From positions 1 through 50,157 of the forward strand of contig JAXHVB010000097.1 of the NCBI GenBank assembly GCA_034189125.1: DNA of 50,157 nt. The letters are read 5' to 3'. Every line of letters begins with the position of its first letter. Position 1 is the stretch's first letter. Positions 32,188 through 40,441 of this stretch are shown here, piece after piece. A program made the translations under genes and the position numbers. The notes beneath the pieces were generated by a model. The model was not told the DNA's origin. It did no database searches and was given only the letters and a program-made list of their open reading frames with translations. Source of the DNA: UBA5862 sp002408105. GTDB taxonomy: Bacteria; Pseudomonadota; Gammaproteobacteria; Pseudomonadales; UBA5862.

Positions 32188-33615
32188 ATGACAGAGTCCT
32201 TGCCGAGGTTTCGTGACACGTCCGTGCTGGTCGTGGGCGACCTGATGCTGGATCGCTACTGGCATGGGGAAACCCAGCGGGTGTCTCCCGAGGCGCCCGT
32301 TCCAGTCGTCCGTGTGGGCGACATCGAGGCCCGACCGGGCGGAGCAGCCAACGTGGCCATGAACCTCGTTGCTTTGGGTGTAAACGCCAAAGTGCGTGGG
32401 CTTGTCGGCTGGGACGAACCCGGCGATACGCTGATCGGGCTGCTAGAGGGCGCCGCCGTACAAACAGCGGTTGAGCGCATCCATGACCGGCCAACCGTCA
32501 CCAAGTTGCGCGTGATCAGCCGGCACCAACAACTGCTGCGGCTCGACTTTGAAACCCCATTCGAAGGCTTGAGCGATGACCTTGAAGCTGCGCAGTCTTT
32601 GCTCCAAGGCCATCAATTGCTGGTGATCTCCGACTACCTGAAAGGCACCCTCGCAAAGGTCGAGACCTGGATCCAGGCAGCGCGCGCAGTGAGCATTCCT
32701 GTGGTGGTCGATCCCAAGGGGGCCGACTTTCAGCGGTACCGTGGGGCCACCCTGTTGACACCGAATCGCACTGAGTTCGAGGCCGTGGTGGGTGTGTGCA
32801 AGACCGAAGATCAACTGATCGAGCGGGCCCAGCGGTTGGTTGAGCATCTTGACCTTCAGGCGCTGCTGATCACCCGAGGTGAACATGGAATGACCCTGGT
32901 GGACGCCGAAGGGCAGGTCACGCGCTGGTCCGCTCAGGCCAAGGAGGTGTACGACGTTACAGGGGCGGGCGATACGGTGGTTGCTGTTTTGGCGGCATCG
33001 CTCGCCGCGCAGGCACCCTTGAAGCAAGCGGCGCAACTCGCCAATCTTGCCGCGGGTCTTGCGGTGGCCAAACTCGGTACAGCGGCGATCTCGGTCGATG
33101 AGCTACAACGTGCAGTCGGGGGGCAGCTGGAAGACGCCGCCGGCGTGTGCACGGAGGTTGAGGTGATCTCGGCTCGGGCAGACGCTCGGGGTCGGGGAGA
33201 ACGTGTGGTGTTCACCAACGGCTGTTTCGATCTGCTGCATGCGGGTCACGTGCGCTATCTGCAGGCGGCCCGGTCGCTCGGTGATCGTCTGATCGTCGCG
33301 GTCAACAGTGACCGCTCGGTTCAGCGACTGAAAGGGCCCAATAGGCCCATCATGCCGCTTGAGGAGCGCATGGAGGTGTTGGCCGGCCTGGCGTCTGTCG
33401 ACTGGGTGGTGGCCTTTGATGAGCCCACGCCGGAGCGGCTGATCCGGAGGCTGCTTCCGGATGTGCTTGCAAAAGGCGGTGACTACCGGGTCGAAGACAT
33501 CGTTGGCGGTGACTCCGTGCGCGGCTCGGGGGGTCAAGTCGTGGTGGTGGATTTCGTTCCCGGCTGCTCGACGACAGAGCTGATCACGCGGATTCGTGGT
33601 GACAATGCCGGCTGA
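32188..33615 (+). CDS. hldE: Bifunctional D-glycero-beta-D-manno-heptose kinase / adenylyltransferase
   Basis: Makes ADP-heptose precursor for the LPS inner core: the kinase adds the 1-phosphate and the second domain adds AMP. In 475 residues, the ribokinase-like domain (1-320) shows VVGDLMLDRYW, GGAANVAMNL, DPKGADFQRY and the anion-hole motif DVTGAGDTV. The nucleotidyltransferase domain (340-475) shows FTNGCFDLLHAGHVRYL (HxGH at HAGH), AVNSDRSVQRLKG and a C-terminal STTELITRIR. Full length as in E. coli (477). The ribosome site GGTGGAG precedes the ATG. The waaA start lies 29 bases after the stop. Confidence 0.98.
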   Translation: MTESLPRFRDTSVLVVGDLMLDRYWHGETQRVSPEAPVPVVRVGDIEARPGGAANVAMNLVALGVNAKVRGLVGWDEPGDTLIGLLEGAAVQTAVERIHDRPTVTKLRVISRHQQLLRLDFETPFEGLSDDLEAAQSLLQGHQLLVISDYLKGTLAKVETWIQAARAVSIPVVVDPKGADFQRYRGATLLTPNRTEFEAVVGVCKTEDQLIERAQRLVEHLDLQALLITRGEHGMTLVDAEGQVTRWSAQAKEVYDVTGAGDTVVAVLAASLAAQAPLKQAAQLANLAAGLAVAKLGTAAISVDELQRAVGGQLEDAAGVCTEVEVISARADARGRGERVVFTNGCFDLLHAGHVRYLQAARSLGDRLIVAVNSDRSVQRLKGPNRPIMPLEERMEVLAGLASVDWVVAFDEPTPERLIRRLLPDVLAKGGDYRVEDIVGGDSVRGSGGQVVVVDFVPGCSTTELITRIRGDNAG

Positions 33616-33643
33616 AACAGCGCCCTTCAGGGTGATCGGCTCA

Positions 33644-34954
33644 ATGGGTGAGCGCCTGTGGCTTGTCGGATACCAAACCCTGATGACGGCAGCGCTTCCC
33701 GTGCTGCTGGCGCGCCTGTTTTGGCGAGGCCGGCGTACCCCTGCGTACCGAGAGGACTGGCTGCAGCGCTTGGGTTTGGGTCCTGCAGTCCGAGGAGCCA
33801 ACCCAGTTTGGATTCACGCAGTGTCCGTCGGCGAAACCGTTGCGGCAGTGCCCATCGTCGAGGCGCTGCTGCGCGCCGAAGAGCCGCGCCCAGTCCTTAT
33901 CACCAGCACCACGCCGACCGGAGCAGAACGGGTTCGGACGCTGTTTGGGGGCCGGGTGATGCACCGTCTGCTGCCCTATGATCAGTTCGTTGCCAATTGG
34001 CTGTTTCTGCGGCGCGTGCACCCCGAAGTGGCGGTGTTTATGGAAACCGAACTTTGGCCGGCTTTGTACGCCTGTCTTCGCCGTCGGCGTGTACCGACAT
34101 TGGTGTTGAATGCGCGGCTGTCAGACAAGTCGGCGCGAGGCTACCGCCGGGTTCGGGGCTTGGTGAAACCACTGCTGCAGGGGGCCACAGCTGTTGCGGC
34201 GCAGTCCAGGGCTGACGCGGAGCGATTGCTGGGACTCGGTGCCATTCCGTCGCGGCTTGAGGTGACTGGGAGTCTGAAGTTTGACATCGCCGTACCCGAA
34301 GCTGTGATTGAGCAGGCCGAGCTGTTGCGCAGTCAGTGGCTGCTCTGCGGGCGTCCGCTATGGGTGGCAGCCAGTACCCACGAGGGTGAAGAGGTCCAGG
34401 TGTTGGCGGCGCATCGCAATGTGCTGGCCGAGCGGCCCGACTCACTGCTGATTTTGGTCCCCCGGCATCCAGAGCGCTTTGATCGGGTGATGAAGCTGTG
34501 TGAAGCGGAAGGGTTCAAGACCGTGCGGCGAAGCACAGGCCAGCCGGTTGATTCTGGGGTCCAAGTACTGTTGGGCGACAGCATGGGGGAGTTGCTGCTG
34601 TGGTATCAGCTCGCGGATCTGGCATTTGTGGGGGGGTCGCTGGTGCGCGTTGGCGGCCACAATCCCCTGGAGCCTGCCGCCTGTGGCCGTCCGGTGCTCT
34701 GGGGACCTTGGGTGTTCAATTTCGCCCGGGTCGATGAACTTCTGGACCAGGCCGGCGCCAGTGTTCGGGTTGCGGACGGCGCTGCCCTTGCAGCGACGCT
34801 GCGCCGGCTGTTCGACGATCCTGCCGAGCGGACTCGAATGGGTGCGGCTGGCCTTGCGGTGGTCGCTGAGAACCAGGGTGCGGCCGGTCGCATGATGCAG
34901 ATGTTGGAGGCGGCCATTCACCCCTTGGAGAAGTCCCGTCAACCGCCGGATTGA
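33644..34954 (+). CDS. waaA: 3-deoxy-D-manno-octulosonic acid (Kdo) transferase
   Basis: Adds Kdo residues to lipid IVA at the inner face of the inner membrane. The 436-residue product has an N-terminal membrane anchor (YQTLMTAALPVLLARLFWRGRRTPAYR), WIHAVSVGETVAAVP, ITSTTPTGAERV, the ETELWPALY motif, NARLSDKSARGYRR, and a C-terminal VGGSLVRVGGHNPLEPAACGRPV, all typical of WaaA (GT30). ATG 33644 aligns with the E. coli start; upstream in-frame GTG/ATG codons (33596, 33605) overlap hldE and are less likely. Follows hldE, as expected for LPS core genes. Confidence 0.97.
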   Translation: MGERLWLVGYQTLMTAALPVLLARLFWRGRRTPAYREDWLQRLGLGPAVRGANPVWIHAVSVGETVAAVPIVEALLRAEEPRPVLITSTTPTGAERVRTLFGGRVMHRLLPYDQFVANWLFLRRVHPEVAVFMETELWPALYACLRRRRVPTLVLNARLSDKSARGYRRVRGLVKPLLQGATAVAAQSRADAERLLGLGAIPSRLEVTGSLKFDIAVPEAVIEQAELLRSQWLLCGRPLWVAASTHEGEEVQVLAAHRNVLAERPDSLLILVPRHPERFDRVMKLCEAEGFKTVRRSTGQPVDSGVQVLLGDSMGELLLWYQLADLAFVGGSLVRVGGHNPLEPAACGRPVLWGPWVFNFARVDELLDQAGASVRVADGAALAATLRRLFDDPAERTRMGAAGLAVVAENQGAAGRMMQMLEAAIHPLEKSRQPPD

Positions 34955-34960
34955 GTGGCC

Positions 34961-34976
34961 AGCGGCGCCTTCCGCT
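34961..34976. terminator. Small hairpin between convergent waaA and tolC-like genes
   Basis: AGCGG (34961-34965) and CCGCT (34972-34976) pair around CGCCTT in the 27-base gap between convergent genes, followed by TTTCG. Short stem and short T-run; only a weak terminator candidate. Confidence 0.3.
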
Positions 34977-34981
34977 TTCGC

Positions 34982-36361
34982 TCAGGTGGGTGGTGGGTCG
35001 GTGACGGGGTCGGCGTCACGCAGCCAGGTGTTCAGGCCCTCGACGTCGTCGGGGCCGAGCCGGCCAGCTGCCTGCTTCAGCTGCAGCATGTGGATCACAT
35101 AGTCGTAGCGGGCATTTGCGAGGTCCCGCTGGGTCCCGTAGAGGCCCCGTTGTGCCTGCAGCAGGTCCACCACGTTGCGGGTCCCCACCTCATACCCGAC
35201 CTCGGTCGCCTTCAGTGCGCTTTGGGCGGACACCAGGGCTTGGCGCCGGGCCCGCACCCGCTCGACGTCGGTCATCACCAGGCTGAACAAAGAGCGGGTC
35301 TGTTGGACCAGGTCGAGCCGCACGCGGTCCAGGTTGAAGCGTGCTGCGTCGAATTCGGAGGCGGCCTGGCGAACCCGGGATGCGTTCAGCCCGCCGGAGA
35401 ACAGGGGCACCTCAAGTCGTAAGCCGATGGTCGCTGTGTCCTGGTCGGTGTTTTGCAGCTGAAAGGTGTTGCCACCCACCACCAGAGAGGGCGCATCATC
35501 GGTGTATTCCCGTTGGTATTGTGCGAACAGGCTGACGGTGGGGTAGTACACCGATTTTTGCACCGACACGTTTCGCTCGGCGGCCTCCACCGCTGCGGTG
35601 AGACTCAGCAGAGAAAAATTGCTCTCCAGCGCCGCGTTCACCCAGGGTTCACGCGCTGCGGGTTCTGCAGGAACCACAGGGTAGCTGGGGCTGAGGCCAG
35701 ACAGCTGTTCGTAGCGCTCACCGGTGATGGACTCAAGTGCGTTGAACGCGATTTCCAGTTGGTTTTCGAGCTGAATGCGAACCACCACAGTGAGGTCGTA
35801 GGCGGCCTGGGCTTCGTGGACATCGGTAATGGCGGTCAGCCCAACCTCAAACCGTTGTTCAGTTTGTTCGAGTTGGCGCTTGATGGCGGCCTCCTCAGCC
35901 TGGGCAGAACGGAGATTGGCGGCTGCCCGCAACACATTGAAGTAGGCGCTGGCGACCCGCAGCACCAGGTCCTGTTCTGCAGCACTCAATTCGGCGGCGG
36001 CCTGGGCATCAATGGCTTCGGCCTGCTGATAGCCGTACCAGGCCTGCAGGTTGAACACCGCTTGCTCAAGGCTGGCGGTGTAGCTGTAGCCCTCGATGGT
36101 GACTTCGTAGTCACTGGAATCACTGTCGATCTTCGAGCGGGTTGCATCGCCGCTCAGACGAATTTGCGGCAGGACCACACCTCGGGCCTGGTATACGATT
36201 TCGTGCCGGGCTTCAAAGTTGGCGCGCGCGGCTTTGATTGTTGGGTCTTGCAACTGCGCGGTGGCGTAAATGTCAGCGAGGTTCTCGGCGTGTGCGCCAT
36301 GCAATCCGAGCACGCCGACAGCGGTGACGATGAACTGGCGATAAAAGGCGGCCTGGGTCAT
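34982..36361 (-). CDS. tolC: TolC family outer-membrane channel protein
   Basis: Outer-membrane exit duct for type I secretion and tripartite efflux pumps. The 459-residue product has a signal peptide (1-25, cleavage after HGAHA), then a two-fold repeat of long helices with the marks LADIYATAQLQDPTIKAARAN, SAYFNVLRAAANLRSAQAE, RFEVGLTAITDVHEAQAAYDL in the first half and VPLFSGGLNASRVRQA, VGYEVGTRNVVDLLQAQR and YDYVIHMLQLKQAAG in the second. Length fits TolC. It is divergent from thiC, an order that I recall from Pseudomonas (tolC/thiC). Pump partners are not encoded nearby. Confidence 0.95.
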   Translation of the reverse strand: MTQAAFYRQFIVTAVGVLGLHGAHAENLADIYATAQLQDPTIKAARANFEARHEIVYQARGVVLPQIRLSGDATRSKIDSDSSDYEVTIEGYSYTASLEQAVFNLQAWYGYQQAEAIDAQAAAELSAAEQDLVLRVASAYFNVLRAAANLRSAQAEEAAIKRQLEQTEQRFEVGLTAITDVHEAQAAYDLTVVVRIQLENQLEIAFNALESITGERYEQLSGLSPSYPVVPAEPAAREPWVNAALESNFSLLSLTAAVEAAERNVSVQKSVYYPTVSLFAQYQREYTDDAPSLVVGGNTFQLQNTDQDTATIGLRLEVPLFSGGLNASRVRQAASEFDAARFNLDRVRLDLVQQTRSLFSLVMTDVERVRARRQALVSAQSALKATEVGYEVGTRNVVDLLQAQRGLYGTQRDLANARYDYVIHMLQLKQAAGRLGPDDVEGLNTWLRDADPVTDPPPT

Positions 36362-36420
36362 TGGCTTTCCTTGTGCGAAGCGGTGGGGCGAGGCTGCACG
36401 GTGGTTATTTTTGGTGCGCG

Positions 36421-36429
36421 AGTATACCA
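36421..36429 (-). promoter_or_regulatory. Extended -10 promoter of the tolC-like gene
   Basis: On the minus strand the bases read TGGTATACT, a TGn-extended -10, about 60 bases upstream of the tolC ATG. No convincing -35 at 17 bases. Confidence 0.55.
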
Positions 36430-36474
36430 AAGTTCGCTTTACAGGGCGGGCGCCAGTGTGACAAGGTCGATGCA

Positions 36475-36517
36475 GCGCCACCGTTCGTTGGCGTGTCGGC
36501 GGCTTGGGTTTGCCGCC
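36475..36517 (+). repeat. Two consecutive hairpins in the thiC leader
   Basis: GCGCCA (36475-36480) pairs with TGGCGT (36489-36494, one G-U), and GGCGGC (36498-36503) pairs exactly with GCCGCC (36512-36517). Both have 8-base loops and lie 30-70 bases before the thiC ATG. The conserved sequences of a TPP riboswitch (CTGAGA and the ACCTGAT...AATGCC block) are not present, so this is not a recognisable THI box. Confidence 0.45.
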
Positions 36518-36546
36518 ACCCCTCCAGAGTCCAATTCGAGAATGCC

Positions 36547-38430
36547 ATGAATTCCTTGCCTCCCTCCGAAAATCAGGACCGGGTTGTCCTCGACCCAGTG
36601 GTGCGGCGACCACTTCCAGCCTCTCGCAAAGGCTACCGGACGGGTTCACGGGGAGACGTGCGCGTGCCCTACCGAGAAATACAGCTGACCGCGGGCGCGG
36701 ATGGGGAGGGCGCAGCGCAACCACGCCTGCGGGTGTACGACACCTCCGGACCCTACACCGACCCAAACCATGAGGTGGATTTGCGCCTTGGGCTGCGTCC
36801 GGTTCGCGAGGCCTGGATCCAGGACCGTTCCGACACCGAGCCCTTGGACGGACCCAGCTCGGCGCATGGGCGCAGCCGCCGTCAGGACACTGCAGCGGCC
36901 GCCCTGGCATTTCAGAGCACACGCCCTCCGAGGCGCGCACGCGACGGCGCCAATGTGACCCAGATGCACTACGCGAAGCGTGGCATCATCACTCCGGAAA
37001 TGGAGTATGTTGCCCTGCGTGAAAACCTCTACCTAGAACAGGCGCGCGACAGCGGGCTGCTGGCGAACCAGCACGCCGGCTGCAGCTTTGGAGCCGATCT
37101 GCCCACGGAAGTGACCCCTGAGTTCGTACGAGCGGAAGTGGCCCGCGGGCGTGCCATCATTCCTGCGAACATCAACCACGTCGAGCTTGAGCCGACCATC
37201 ATCGGCCGCAACTTTTTGATCAAGGTGAACGCCAACATTGGCAATTCGGCGTTGGGTTCTTCGATCGGAGAGGAAGTCGATAAGCTGGTATGGGCGATTC
37301 GCTGGGGCGCTGACACAGTGATGGACTTGTCGACCGGCAAACACATCCATGAAACCCGCGAGTGGATACTGCGCAATTCCCCGGTTCCCATTGGTACCGT
37401 GCCCATTTATCAGGCGCTTGAGAAAGTCGACGGCAAGGCCGAGGAGCTGTCATGGTCGCTGTTTCGAGACACCCTGGTCGAGCAGGCCGAACAAGGGGTG
37501 GACTACTTCACCATCCATGCGGGTGTGCGCCTGGCCCACGTGCCCTTAACGGCCAAGCGCGTCACTGGCATCGTTTCCCGCGGGGGCTCAATCATGGCGA
37601 AGTGGTGCCTGGCGCACCACCAGGAGAGCTTTCTCTACACCCATTTCGAAGAAATCTGCGAAATCATGCGAGCGTACGACGTCAGCTTTTCGCTGGGCGA
37701 TGGGCTGCGGCCGGGCTCCGTTGCCGACGCCAACGATGCGGCGCAGTTCGCTGAGCTTGAGACGCTCGGAGAGCTCACCCGGGTGGCTTGGCAGCAGGAT
37801 GTGCAAACCATGATTGAAGGACCGGGCCATGTGCCGATGCACATGATCAAGGAAAACATGGACAAGCAGTTGGCGTGCTGCGATGAAGCGCCATTCTACA
37901 CCCTCGGTCCGTTGACCACCGACATTGCGCCTGGGTATGACCACATCACATCGGGCATCGGCGCCGCCATGATTGGCTGGTTTGGCTGCGCCATGCTGTG
38001 CTATGTCACGCCCAAGGAACACTTGGGGTTGCCGAACCGTGAGGATGTCAAACAGGGGTTGATCGCCTATAAAATCGCGGCCCACGCGGGTGACCTTGCC
38101 AAGGGGCATCCGGGGGTGCAGCTCTGGGACGATACCCTATCGCGCGCGCGGTTCGAATTTCGCTGGGAAGACCAGTTCAATCTGGCGCTGGATCCCGACA
38201 CGGCGCGGGCATATCACGATGAAACACTGCCGAAGGAGTCGGGCAAGGTTGCCCATTTCTGTTCCATGTGTGGGCCGAAATTCTGCTCCATGAAAATCAC
38301 CCAGGAAGTGCGCGATTACGCGCGCGAGCGCGGCCTGGAAGGCATTCCCGTTGCGGTGGAGACTGGCTTGCGTGAGAAAGCCGAGGAATTCGTCGCCCAA
38401 GGCTCGGATCTCTATGTCCGACCACGGTAA
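36547..38430 (+). CDS. thiC: Phosphomethylpyrimidine synthase ThiC
   Basis: Radical SAM enzyme turning 5-aminoimidazole ribotide into HMP-phosphate for thiamine synthesis. The 627-residue product has the ThiC N-terminal domain (VPYREIQLT, YDTSGPYTDP), the MHYAKRGIITPEMEYVA block, GADTVMDLSTGKHIHETREW, IEGPGHVPMHMIKEN, APFYTLGPLTTDIAPGYDH and the C-terminal iron-sulfur motif CSMCGPKFC (572-580). Length matches E. coli ThiC (631). The ribosome site is weak. The stop lies 17 bases inside the nudF gene, so nudF is translationally coupled. Confidence 0.99.
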   Translation: MNSLPPSENQDRVVLDPVVRRPLPASRKGYRTGSRGDVRVPYREIQLTAGADGEGAAQPRLRVYDTSGPYTDPNHEVDLRLGLRPVREAWIQDRSDTEPLDGPSSAHGRSRRQDTAAAALAFQSTRPPRRARDGANVTQMHYAKRGIITPEMEYVALRENLYLEQARDSGLLANQHAGCSFGADLPTEVTPEFVRAEVARGRAIIPANINHVELEPTIIGRNFLIKVNANIGNSALGSSIGEEVDKLVWAIRWGADTVMDLSTGKHIHETREWILRNSPVPIGTVPIYQALEKVDGKAEELSWSLFRDTLVEQAEQGVDYFTIHAGVRLAHVPLTAKRVTGIVSRGGSIMAKWCLAHHQESFLYTHFEEICEIMRAYDVSFSLGDGLRPGSVADANDAAQFAELETLGELTRVAWQQDVQTMIEGPGHVPMHMIKENMDKQLACCDEAPFYTLGPLTTDIAPGYDHITSGIGAAMIGWFGCAMLCYVTPKEHLGLPNREDVKQGLIAYKIAAHAGDLAKGHPGVQLWDDTLSRARFEFRWEDQFNLALDPDTARAYHDETLPKESGKVAHFCSMCGPKFCSMKITQEVRDYARERGLEGIPVAVETGLREKAEEFVAQGSDLYVRPR

Positions 38431-39070
38431 TGCGCCCCTGCAGTTCGCACACACCGATGTAGAGTTGCAGCAACGCGAAACGCTATACCAGGGTTTTTTT
38501 CGGCTGGAACGCTTGCGGCTTCGCCACCGCCGGTTCGCCGGTGGCTGGACCCCTTGGGTCGAGCGGGAACTTCTGATGCGCCAGCCCGCGGTGGCGGTGC
38601 TTCCCTATGACCCTGACCGCCATGCAGTGGTGCTGATCGAGGAGTTGCGTGTGGGAGCCCTTGAAGGCACTGCGCCGAAATCGGATCGGCCCCAGTCACC
38701 CTGGCTGATTGAAATGATCGCCGGGCTGCGCGAGCCAGGTGAGGCCCCAGAAGTGGCCGCTCGACGCGAGGCAGCCGAGGAGGCTGGCATTGTGCTGGGG
38801 CAGATCGAGCCCCTTTACGGCTACTTTCCAAGCGCGGGGGGGACCAACGAATGGCTGCAGCTGTTTTGTGCTCGTGTCGACACCAGCGCAGTGGGTGGTG
38901 TGCATGGTGTGGATGGTGAGGGCGAAGACATCCGAGTGCGGGTGGTGTCGGTCGAGCAAGCAAACCAGTGGCTTGCAGAAGGGACAATTTGCAACGCTGC
39001 CAGCATCATTGCATTGCTTTGGTTGCGGTTGAACGAGGCGCGTTTGCGTGCACAGTGGGCATCGGCATAA
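38414..39070 (+). CDS. nudF: ADP-ribose pyrophosphatase (Nudix)
   Basis: Hydrolyses ADP-ribose to AMP and ribose 5-phosphate. The 218-residue product has RHRRFAGGWTPWVERELLMRQPAV (in part), VVLIEELRVGAL, a complete Nudix box GLREPGE-x7-REAAEEAGI, and the downstream YFPSAGGTNEWLQLFCARVD typical of NudF. ATG 38414 overlaps the thiC end. The run nudF-DUF1249-cpdA-parE is conserved from E. coli to Pseudomonas. Confidence 0.95.
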   Translation: MSDHGNAPLQFAHTDVELQQRETLYQGFFRLERLRLRHRRFAGGWTPWVERELLMRQPAVAVLPYDPDRHAVVLIEELRVGALEGTAPKSDRPQSPWLIEMIAGLREPGEAPEVAARREAAEEAGIVLGQIEPLYGYFPSAGGTNEWLQLFCARVDTSAVGGVHGVDGEGEDIRVRVVSVEQANQWLAEGTICNAASIIALLWLRLNEARLRAQWASA

Positions 39071-39110
39071 TAGGGCGCTGCGCAACGGGGCAGGCACAGG
39101 CGTTTGGAGC

Positions 39111-39563
39111 GTGAGACCCAACTACCGAGTCAATTTGAAGGCACAGCAAGGCGAAGCGGAGGCCAACTACCTGCGCTTGCGCCGGCTTGTGCCCCGCATT
39201 GGCCTGGACCAGCCCGTCGAGGTGGAACTTCCGGCAAGCGGCTGGATCGATGAGCGGTCACTGGTCGAAATCCGGGTGATCGACCAAGCGCGCTACACCG
39301 AGACCCTGGCCCTCCGCCAGCTCGACGCAATCGCGGATTGGCTGCGCCCGCTCGACATCTCGGTGCGCCTGTACCATGACCTGCGCATGGCTGAAGTGAT
39401 CCGCTGCCAAGGACAACGCCCACCCTGGCCCACCCCCCCGTACCGCAACCTGCACATGCACCACCGCGACGAAAAATGGCAGCTCAACGCGTTCTTGGGT
39501 GAGTGGCTGAAACACTGTTTGCGCTACGGGCAGGTTGTAGAGCCGGCTGCACTTGGCCGCTGA
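39111..39563 (+). CDS. DUF1249 / YqiB family protein
   Basis: A 150-residue cytoplasmic protein of unknown function, matching YqiB of E. coli. Family marks are NYLRLRRLVPRIG near the start, SLVEIRVIDQARYTETLAL, ISVRLYHDLRMAEVIRCQGQ, and LHMHHRDEKWQLNAFLGEWLKHCL. The GTG at 39111 (VRPNYRVNL) is my choice because homology begins there; the nearby GGAG is only one base away, so a different start is possible. Located between nudF and cpdA as usual. Confidence 0.88.
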   Translation: MRPNYRVNLKAQQGEAEANYLRLRRLVPRIGLDQPVEVELPASGWIDERSLVEIRVIDQARYTETLALRQLDAIADWLRPLDISVRLYHDLRMAEVIRCQGQRPPWPTPPYRNLHMHHRDEKWQLNAFLGEWLKHCLRYGQVVEPAALGR

Positions 39564-40374
39564 TCCGGCACGCCCCACCCACGCCAAGGACGATGGCGGG
39601 TGCGTTGAGGTCGTACAGGTCACCGACTGTCACCTTTTCGCCGACCTTGAAGGCCGCTTGGCAGGCGTGCAAACCGATGCCAGCCTGCGGGCGGTGCTGG
39701 AACACATCGACCGGCACGCCGAGCCTGACTTGCTGCTCCTGACCGGCGACCTTTCCCAGGATGAAACCGAGCCGAGCTATCATCGGCTGCTCAGCCACCT
39801 AAAAGGCCGGGCCCCTGAGATGCTGTGGCTGCCTGGCAACCACGATGCCCCTGAACTGATGCGCCGCTTGGGGACTTTGGCGCTCAACCGAGTAGACTTG
39901 ACCCTGGGGCGGTGGCGCATTCTGACCCTCAATTCGCATTGGGCTGGGCACACGGAAGGGCGGCTGGCAGAGACTGAGCTGGCAAGGCTTGATGCGCAGT
40001 TGCAGGCTGAGCCTGACCTGCCGACGCTGGTGGCCGTGCATCACCCACCCGTCCCGATCGGGACGCCTTGGCTGGATGCCCAGCGCATTGTCAACGGAGA
40101 TGCGCTGATGGAGTGCTTGGGGCGCTTTGACCAGGTCCGCATGCTCCTCTGTGGCCATGTCCATCAGGCGTTCAGTGCCACCCACGGTGGCTTTCGTCTG
40201 ATGACAAGCCCCTCGACCTGTGCCCAGTTCGCACCGCACAGCGACCGCTTTTCGCTGGATACGCTGGGGCCAGGCTATCGCCGCCTGCTGCTCTACCCTG
40301 ATGGCAGCCACCACACCGAGGTGGTGCGTGTGTCCGGTGATTTTTCGATACACTACGACGCCGACGGCTACTGA
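39553..40374 (+). CDS. cpdA: 3',5'-cyclic-AMP phosphodiesterase CpdA
   Basis: Metallophosphoesterase that degrades cAMP. The 273-residue product shows all metal-site blocks: VTDCHLF, LLTGDLSQDE, WLPGNHDAPE, VAVHHPPVPIG and LLCGHVHQAF. The only start upstream of the first block is TTG at 39553, overlapping the DUF1249 end by 11 bases, so coupling is likely. Next gene parE starts 67 bases later; the yqiA esterase gene that sits between cpdA and parE in E. coli and Pseudomonas is absent. Confidence 0.94.
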   Translation: MAADPARPTHAKDDGGCVEVVQVTDCHLFADLEGRLAGVQTDASLRAVLEHIDRHAEPDLLLLTGDLSQDETEPSYHRLLSHLKGRAPEMLWLPGNHDAPELMRRLGTLALNRVDLTLGRWRILTLNSHWAGHTEGRLAETELARLDAQLQAEPDLPTLVAVHHPPVPIGTPWLDAQRIVNGDALMECLGRFDQVRMLLCGHVHQAFSATHGGFRLMTSPSTCAQFAPHSDRFSLDTLGPGYRRLLLYPDGSHHTEVVRVSGDFSIHYDADGY

Positions 40375-40441
40375 GCAGAAGGCACTGGCCGATGCCCGCC
40401 CACCTCGTGCCCCGTTTGCGCGCGTTTCGCTGTTCAATTGC

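Noticed and set aside
34961..34976. Strong rho-independent terminator between waaA and the tolC-like gene
   Set aside because: Stem is only 5 bp with three T bases after it; kept only as a weak candidate.
36362..36546. TPP riboswitch upstream of thiC
   Set aside because: The conserved THI-box sequences are absent; only two simple hairpins are seen.
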